Shown here piece by piece: positions 58,767 to 64,000 of a DNA stretch of 64,000 nucleotides. Where the stretch lies: positions 391,450 through 455,449 of the forward strand of contig RPFO01000766.1 in NCBI GenBank assembly GCA_009746045.1. The letters run 5' to 3'. The DNA is from Mesostigma viride (taxonomy: Eukaryota > Streptophyta > Mesostigmatophyceae > Mesostigmatales > Mesostigmataceae). The notes beneath the pieces are model-generated. The model had not been told where the DNA came from, searched no databases, and saw nothing but the letters and a program-made list of their open reading frames with translations. The position numbers and the translations under genes were made by a program. The number at the start of each line of letters is the position of its first letter. Position 1 is the first letter of the stretch.

Positions 58767-59276
58767 GATGGAGTCAGGCTCCTCCGCCGACCCTTCGGGG
58801 GCCGCCAACGCGAAGCAGGGCGAGCTGCCTGCGGTTCGCGAGCCATCTGGTGGCGCCTCTCCTACAGAGATTGCGGGCGGCGACCTCCCCTTGTCGCCAA
58901 CCACAAAGGAGCCATCGCTGTCCTCTACCACCAAGTCCTCGGTGTCCCCCACCCACGCAGCCATGCACGCGGCCAACCCCTGGGATCCGCCCTCGCCCCT
59001 GAGCCCGCCTAGAGAAGGCGCGCTGTCCCCTCGCGGCCCCTTTCGAGTCAGCCACCACGCATGCCACGGCGGGACAGTTGGCTACGTGGTATCGCCCCGT
59101 TGGTCGATGAACCAAGGTGTGGCTCATGGGGGCGGCTCGCCCACCCCGCCGCTGCCCCTGGCCGCCATCCACTCGCAGGCGTCGCTGCCAAAGAGCCACC
59201 CGAGCCCCCGCATCGCCCGGGCGGCATCGTGGGACGTCGACCCGATGCTGTCCAACGCCATGTTCCAGCGGAAGAG
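58767..59276 (+). CDS. Host gene exon b (Ser/Pro-rich)
   Basis: Follows the acceptor GTCCAG. In frame it reads MESGSSADPSGAANAKQGEL, then a Ser/Thr/Pro-rich stretch (LSPTTKEPSLSSTTKSSVSP, WDPPSPLSPPREGALSPRGP) and a basic segment with SHPSPRIARAASWDVDPMLS, ending FQRK plus two bases. RAAS followed by W resembles a basophilic-kinase or 14-3-3 site (inference). The donor is GAAGAG followed by GTATCG. The middle part (about 59,045-59,125) is less GC-rich and could be a further small intron. No enzyme domain is visible, so the protein may be a regulatory or scaffold protein, or the linker of a kinase whose catalytic part lies elsewhere. Confidence 0.6.
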
Positions 59277-59434
59277 GTATCGGCTCCCACATAGGGCATG
59301 TGGCAGTGCAATAGGCGTCCTCGCAAGGGTAGGGCATGTTGCAGTGCAAGAGGCATGCGCGCAACGGCAGGGCATGTCCCAGAGGGACAGGCATGCGTGC
59401 ACAAATAGAGTAGAGCATGTTCCAGAAGAAGAGT
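59259..59434. repeat. 38-bp degenerate repeat starting at the exon b splice junction
   Basis: Five copies of CATG(T)-x-CAG(x)-type units begin at 59,259, 59,297, 59,335, 59,373 and 59,416 (spacings 38, 38, 38, 43). The first unit is the last bases of exon b plus the donor (CATGTTCCAGCGGAAGAGGT). The last reads CATGTTCCAGAAGAAGAGTG, nearly a copy of the exon end without a GT at the junction. Confidence 0.7.
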
Positions 59435-59956
59435 GTGGTTGCACACATACGCCCAGCGCAAGTTTTAGGGAACTTTTGGGGTGATGCGTGCCAGAGCAAG
59501 TCTTGTGTATTCCAGGCCGCATTCCCTTGGTTTGGGGAGGAGCGCGATAAGGTCAAGAGAAAATGCAAACATGGAGAGTCATTTTGTGGGTGACAGCGGC
59601 TGGTTGAAGAGGAAATGTAAGCTAGGAGAGTCAGTTGTTGGTTGACAGCAGCTTGCTCCCACCCTTTGAGACCCTGACATCCTTTGCATGGCTTCTGCTG
59701 CAGCGTCTCCGCAGCTACGAATGGTATAAATGCTCAAGTGTTTCATGACCCGTGTGTGTTACCGTGACGGCATGGCGCTGCCTGCAATAGTGGGCACCGC
59801 GTGCTGTACACACAGGTTGCTTGTCGATGGGTGTGTGGCTTGCAAGGGAATGACGCTTTACTAAGATGTCAGAAGCACTGCGAAACAATATTGTGAGAGC
59901 GCTCTGCTTGGCGCTCTGTTGCATCTTCCCATGTCTGGCATGGCTTGGGTGAGCAG
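59277..59956 (+). other. Host gene intron b
   Basis: No coding signal. After the 38-bp repeats it has a degenerate direct pair, GAGAGTCATTTTGTGGGTGACAG (written in part) near 59,575 and GAGAGTCAGTTGTTGGTTGA near 59,626. The acceptor is probably GAGCAG at 59,951-59,956, phase-compatible with both neighbours, but the upstream part of the next exon looks intron-like. Confidence 0.4.
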
Positions 59957-60224
59957 CTTGCCCGCATCGTTCGGGTGCTCATGTTTTATTACCTTGTGTG
60001 GCGCTGGGAACTACATCCTTCCATTTCATTGTGTACAAATGATGGGCATGAACACTCCGTGTGTGGCCCCCTTGGCCCCATCGCCCCCTGCCCCCTCCTG
60101 GCACCTCTCCAGTGAGGAGCTGCGCCACTCTTCATCACTGCTGGGGGACACATCCAACTTTCTGAACGAACCGGCCAGCGCCATGTCGGTGTGGCCGGCC
60201 GTGTCGCGCTCGCCCGCAGCCAAG
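59957..60224 (+). CDS. Host gene exon c
   Basis: The well-supported part is about 60,050-60,224: NTPCVAPLAPSPPAPSWHLS, then SSEELRHSSSLLGDTSNFLN and PASAMSVWPAVSRSPAAK, ending at CCAAG followed by the donor GTAGGG in phase 0. The proposed start at 59,957 gives a matching phase, but its first 90 bases are AT-rich, so the real acceptor may differ. Composition (SP and TP pairs, His, Leu) continues that of exon b. Function unknown. Confidence 0.5.
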
Positions 60225-61263
60225 GTAGGGTGCTAGGTTCAGGGTTGGGCAAGGTACGGATGCAAGTAGGGACAAGGTACAGATGGGATAGGGAATGGTT
60301 CGGGTCTATGAGGGACGAGGAAGGGTTCAAGTTGGGCAAGGTGCGGATGCAAGTAGGGACAGGGTACAGATGGGGAATGGTTCGGGTCTATGAGGGACGA
60401 GGAAGGGTTCAAGTTGGGCAAGGTACGGATGCAAGTAGGGACAAGGTACAGATGGGATAGGGAATGGTTCGGGTCTATGAGGGACGAGGAAGGGTTCAAG
60501 TTGGGCAAGGTACGGATGCAAGTAGGGACAAGGTACAGATGGGATAGGGAATGGTTCGGGTCTATGAGGGACGAGGAAGGGTTCAAGTTGGGCAAGGTAC
60601 AGATGCAAGTAGGGACAGGGTACAGATGGGATAGGGAATGGTTCGGGTCTATGAGGGACGAGGAAGGGTTCAAGTTGGGCAAGGTGCGGATGCAAGTAGG
60701 GACAGGGTACAGATGGGATAGGGAATGGTTCGGGTCTATGAGGGACGAGGAAGGGTTCAAGTTGGGCAAGGTGCGGATGCAAGTGGAACAAGGCGCAACC
60801 TTAGGAGGGACAAGGCACGGATGCAAGCGGGGCAACGTAAGGATGTGAGGGGGACATAATGTGCACGTGAGAGGGGCAGGGTAGGGAGTGAAGAGTGCCA
60901 GGGGAAAAGAGGGGGATGTGCTCAAGAAAAAGCGGGTGGTGTGGCCAAGGAAACGTTTGGTTTGGCATGAAGGGGAATGTACTTTGGCTGTTACTGGGAG
61001 TTCGACATGCCGAGGGGAAGGGGTGCGGGCCTACGGGAGAGCCATGGTCTCGCATCCAAGTGCCTGGGCTTGGCTTCATGGAGCATTGTAAAACATTGCC
61101 TTGAGGTGTGTCACTAGACTCGCGCAGACTCCCTGGGCATGGTGGAGCGCGGCGCCCGGGGGGTCACGGTGTTTACTGGCTGCATATATGGTTTGTAATG
61201 TGGCCAAGTACAAGCCTGGCGGGCCACCGTCGTTGGAGTACTTCCACCCCTGCTTATCGCCAG
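60225..61263 (+). other. Host gene intron c
   Basis: Starts with the donor GTAGGG and runs to the acceptor CCAG at 61,260-61,263. The first half is an 87-bp minisatellite. The rest (60,800-61,263) is G-rich on the plus strand with no coding signal that I can support. Confidence 0.45.
60244..60790. repeat. 87-bp minisatellite, about 6.3 copies
   Basis: Units start GTTGGGCAAGGT at 60,244, 60,331, 60,413, 60,500, 60,587, 60,674 and 60,761 (partial); the second unit lacks 5 bp. The period is 29 codons, so frames stay open on both strands (Leu/Pro/His on the minus strand). I treat these as repeat artefacts because the array begins 20 bp inside intron c. Confidence 0.95.
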
Positions 61264-61429
61264 CTGCCGGTTAATGCCTGCTCACTGTGTGTGGTTCCCA
61301 CGTGTGGGCGCTTGTCGCCACCTGTGATTGGCACGCCTGGTCGCGTGTCACCAGCCGCTACTCCCTCAACTGGAGGCGGGCGTCGCGACGGCAGAGTCAA
61401 GAGAGGCCAAGCCACGCTTTTTGCAACAG
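61264..61429 (+). CDS. Host gene exon d
   Basis: Begins in phase 0 after the acceptor CCAG and ends GCAACAG followed by GTATGT in phase 1. The frame reads LPVNACSLCVVPTCGRLSPP, then VIGTPGRVSPAATPSTGGGR and RDGRVKRGQATLFAT. The clearest coding part is from GRLSPP on. It has the same Ser/Pro/Thr and basic composition as exons b and c. It must be followed by an exon I could not fix between 61,680 and 61,900, because the next supported exon starts in phase 0. Confidence 0.45.
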
Positions 61430-62012
61430 GTATGTCTATGGAACACCACACAGAGGCATCTGTCCTCGAAAAAAAAAAGGTAATGGCGAGATGGCTACTT
61501 GTGATGTCATGCATGCAGTCTCCTGTATGCGCATTATAAACATTTTATGTACTGTTGGATTGATAGCACATGAACACTGACGTGTAGACTTATGTAGAAG
61601 CAGCTTGGGATCAGTCAAGCATGGTTGGAAGCATGGGTCATTCCTTAAGCATGCTCGCGATCATGTTAGCAGATACAAGTTGCCAGATTCTCCAATGCCA
61701 GCTTTAATGGAGCGCATCTGCTTTTTGCGTTGCGAGCGCGTCTGGTTTTGGCTTGTCTGGCGTGCTGTTGGGGCCACCCACCCTGTTCCCGCCAGCAAAG
61801 CTGCCTCCAACCCATTTTGTGTCAACTGTCAAGCCTCACTGTCCCCAACCTGACTGTCTCTGGGTTGATGCATTCCTTGATGTTGGCAGGTTCCATAGCC
61901 TTCCTCAGCATCTGCTCATGCGTGCTGTGTGTGCCTGTTAGCGTGCCTCATCTCCCCCCCCCCCTTCCGCCTGCCTATCCCCTGCGCATGCCCCTGTCCC
62001 CTCCCCCCCCAG
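61430..62012 (+). other. Intron(s) of the host gene, with a possible unassigned exon
   Basis: A phase-1 to phase-0 exon is required here. The best candidate lies within about 61,690-61,895, where GVLLGPPTLFPPAKLPPTHF is encoded, but no acceptor gives a matching phase by eye. The right end has a C-rich polypyrimidine stretch (61,957-62,010). Confidence 0.35.
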
Positions 62013-62144
62013 CTGGAGGACCGGCTCGACAACGACCTGCGCGGCTTCCGGCGAGGGTCGCACGTGTCGGGCATGGGGGGGACGGAGGGTGCGGATGCCA
62101 GCGCACCACGGCCAGAGGAGCCATTGAACAATTACGTGCTGCAG
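62013..62144 (+). CDS. Host gene exon e
   Basis: 44 codons between a strong acceptor (C8 followed by AG) and the donor GCAG/GTGCGTG, phase 0 at both ends. It reads LEDRLDNDLRGFRRGSHVSG, then MGGTEGADASAPRPEEPLNN and YVLQ. It is acidic/basic and hydrophilic, unlike the Ser/Pro-rich exons upstream. No domain recognised. The gene continues rightward, but the next 300 bp hold no clear exon and a copia-type element begins at about 62.5 kb. Confidence 0.6.
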
Positions 62145-62518
62145 GTGCGTGTGTGTGGAGGGGGGCGATGGTGGGTTGAATGACGAACTTCGTGCTGCAG
62201 GTGGGGGGTGATGGTGGGGGGGCCTGGGTCGGATGGGTGGGAAAAGGGGGACCGGGGAACAGAGAAGGAGGCTTTGGCCTTCAGGAGTGACTCTGTGCTG
62301 CTTGTGCCCAACCGGCTTTTTGCATTTCCTGATGCCGCCCCATTCCTCTCTTCCTGCTTTGTAGAGTACCCTGACAGTTATGCAACACGAAGCTTGGAAT
62401 GCTTGGGCACTGCCAAATGGCGAGTGTGTGCTTGAACGACGAGACACCTTGGCATTAGGATAATGTGGCACATATACTGCTGGCCAGCCGTCAACGATGG
62501 CTGGCCAGACTTTGCGTA
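62145..62518. other. Intronic or intergenic sequence
   Basis: G-rich at the left, with a second near-copy of CGTGCTGCAGGTG at 62,192, i.e. a repeat of the exon e donor region. No gene seen. Confidence 0.4.
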
Positions 62519-62754
62519 AGTTAAACTAACTTACTGATCCTGGACGGACTAACCTATCAGTTACAACCTGATCTAGTCAGTCCTAACATGACAACTACAG
62601 TCCCGGTACTGAGGTACCGGCTCATCACATACTGAGTACAGCCACGTGTCCATGCCACGACTGTTCTAGTCCAGCACCGTCCCAGTACCCAATTGGGCGC
62701 CGGCGGTGCTGGCACGTGTCCACTTAGGCTACAGGCGGGAGACTTAGACTAACT
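62519..62754 (-). repeat. Putative 3' LTR of the copia-type element
   Basis: A 236-bp block reading AGTTAA to CTAACT on the plus strand. On the minus strand AAAGAAAACTTAAAGTGGG, purine-rich, precedes the LTR start AGTTAGTCTAAGTCTCC, as expected of a polypurine tract. It contains GGTACTGAGGTACC-like palindromes, as does the small LTR element at 23.1 kb. The partner LTR is outside the window, so the ends are tentative. Confidence 0.5.
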
Positions 62755-63137
62755 CCCACTTTAAGTTTTCTTTGGGTTTCAACAGAAACACACATAGCCA
62801 TCAAATGGACGCAGCCATTCCCAATGCCTTAAAAAACTGTCAGATAACCTACTAGGACCCAAAGGTCACCTCACACATGTACAAGAGATGCATTAAAAAG
62901 GCCCCATGTCTCAAGCATGGTTTCTTAACTGAGTGAGATGGGTGCTCCAGGCCCCAGCATGTCATGGTCATCCAAACAAGTGTCTCACAAAATTTTATTC
63001 AATAAATAACACATTCATCATGTCCCAACTTTCTAGACCAGTGCTTCTCACTGTCAGAAAACTACCCAGCTGCCACTGCAGCCTTTCAGCTGCAGTATTA
63101 GGCAGGGGGTCATGGGCTAACATGTACAATGTGCCAG

Positions 63138-63992
63138 TCACTTCAGACTGTAACCAGGGTTCATCAACCCATACAAGACCTGGTATTGTGGTCCTGCTGC
63201 TTGTGGCACCTTGGTCAGTGCATCTGCAGCATTGTCTTTGTCCCTGACGTGGGCTTTAGACTCCAGGTACTTGCATTCCTGTTTTAGCACAATCCAATCC
63301 AGGTCCGAGTGTACAGCCAAAGGATTGGCAAGGAAAGAGATGATAGATTGAGAGTCAGTCAGCAAATGTGCTTTCACTCCTGCAGAGCTACCAGCCTGGT
63401 GTTGAAGCCAGACCAGCAAGTGATTGAGATACCTTGCATGCAAGACAGAAGATACCACAGCCCTGCATTCAGCTACATTGCTACTCACAGCTTTCCTCTT
63501 GTGCAATCTACTGAACCAGGAGACTAGTGACTTCTTCCCACCTTGGTTATGCAGGAAAAACAATCCAGCCTCTCTGGCTTGAACCTTGGTAACTACCCTG
63601 GACTCCATTGAACTATCCATCATGCACGTGATGTGAATGGGAGTAAACAGGTCCAGTGAGTGAAGCATCAAAGGTGGACCATCATGCAACAACTGCTTGA
63701 TTGCCCGTGCTCCTACCTCCTGTAGTACCTCATCATCTACCCTGCTCACAAAAGCCAGGTGGGGTGCACATGTAGCACATAGCCAACCAAGCTTGCCTCT
63801 AATGGTAGGGCACATGTCAGGGGTGATGTGAACAGGCAGGACATCCAGACAAGACTTAATGTATTCAGCAGAGGCCTGCATGGAACAAACCCAGCTGCCC
63901 TGCTGCTGCAGCAACTCAAGCATCATGCCACAGAACTTGACTGGCTCCTTGCCCAGCTCTAGCTGCTTGCCAATCTCAAAACTGGCAGACAC
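63138..63992 (-). CDS. pol: Ty1/copia-type Pol, RT end and RNase H (partial)
   Basis: 284 codons on the minus strand, open at the window edge, so only the C-terminal part is seen. VKFCGMMLELL and the following KSCLDVL/GKLGWLCATCAPHLAFVS correspond to the RT-RNase H connection of copia elements (FLGM-type and GxLxWL..TRPD-type positions). The RNase H has MDSSMESRVVTKV, NVAECRAVVSSVLHA, LTDSQSIISFL, DLDWIVLKQECKYL and the closing NAADALTK. Reverse transcriptase catalytic motifs lie beyond 64,000. The stop is followed by about 380 bp of 3' untranslated sequence and a probable LTR. It looks intact as far as visible and is related to the fragment at 23.7-24.3 kb. Confidence 0.8.
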   Translation of the reverse strand: MSASFEIGKQLELGKEPVKFCGMMLELLQQQGSWVCSMQASAEYIKSCLDVLPVHITPDMCPTIRGKLGWLCATCAPHLAFVSRVDDEVLQEVGARAIKQLLHDGPPLMLHSLDLFTPIHITCMMDSSMESRVVTKVQAREAGLFFLHNQGGKKSLVSWFSRLHKRKAVSSNVAECRAVVSSVLHARYLNHLLVWLQHQAGSSAGVKAHLLTDSQSIISFLANPLAVHSDLDWIVLKQECKYLESKAHVRDKDNAADALTKVPQAAGPQYQVLYGLMNPGYSLK

Positions 63993-64000
63993 CTGAGCTA

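Noticed and set aside
48705-58846. Three overlapping minus-strand frames of over 3,200 codons (Cys/Pro/Val/Leu repeats)
   Set aside because: They arise because the 25-bp unit has no stop codon on the minus strand and its length is not a multiple of three, so all three frames show the same 25-residue repeat. Nothing distinguishes one frame as coding.
60239-60925. 228-codon minus-strand frame with Leu/Pro/His repeats and a 152-codon plus-strand frame
   Set aside because: Both are read-throughs of the 87-bp (29-codon) minisatellite within a probable intron.

Overview
This is a eukaryotic nuclear window. It is dominated by transposable elements and tandem repeats, with parts of one intron-rich, Ser/Pro-rich host gene near the right end. 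Spliced GC-rich exons with phase-compatible introns, a chromodomain Ty3/gypsy retrotransposon, a LINE with a C-terminal restriction-like endonuclease, and TGTAA motifs in the LTRs fit a green alga (chlorophyte). That is an inference; nothing here fixes the species.

Left part (1-10.4 kb): mostly unrecognised sequence. It holds a degenerate ORF1-only LINE-like element (minus, about 2.3-4.2 kb), a 5'-truncated LINE 3' end (plus, 5.49-6.85 kb, bounded by a 15-bp target-site duplication) and a roughly 57-copy 7-bp array (7.04-7.43 kb) that is G-quadruplex-prone on the minus strand. A second copy of the ORF1-only element starts at about 10.14 kb.

Centre (10.4-44.4 kb): one set of nested insertions. 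A roughly 10.8-kb chromovirus, copy B (plus strand, LTRs 10,431-11,001 and 43,802-44,372, duplication TAAAT), sits inside the second ORF1-only element. Its 5' leader was hit by a second, oppositely oriented copy of the same family, copy A (11,158-28,702, duplication CCTGA). Copy A's leader was hit by a TIR DNA transposon, T1 (21,301-28,059). T1 was hit by a small LTR element (23,143-24,763, duplication CCACC) and by a 1.7-kb TIR element S (25,187-26,901). Copy B's gag was hit by a 493-bp MITE (duplication TTCA) and by a piggyBac-like element (duplication TTAA). Its 3' untranslated region was hit by T2 (40,340-43,745), a sibling of T1.

The chromovirus is laid out as LTR, leader, ORF1 (viroplasmin/RNase H1 hybrid-binding-domain-like), gag with one zinc knuckle, protease, RT-RNase H-integrase-chromodomain, ORF3 (unknown), polypurine tract, LTR. 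The viroplasmin-like ORF and the large ORF3 are the most unusual content of the window. Both copies carry different 1-bp indels, several of them in homopolymers.

Right part (44.4-64 kb): the rest of the second ORF1-only element, then unrecognised sequence, then a plus-strand host gene with at least five supportable exons (48,457-62,144). Its roughly 10-kb intron is almost filled by a 9.6-kb array of a 25-bp unit (about 385 copies). The next two introns also carry minisatellites (38 bp and 87 bp) that start at or close to their 5' splice sites. The window ends inside a minus-strand Ty1/copia-type element.
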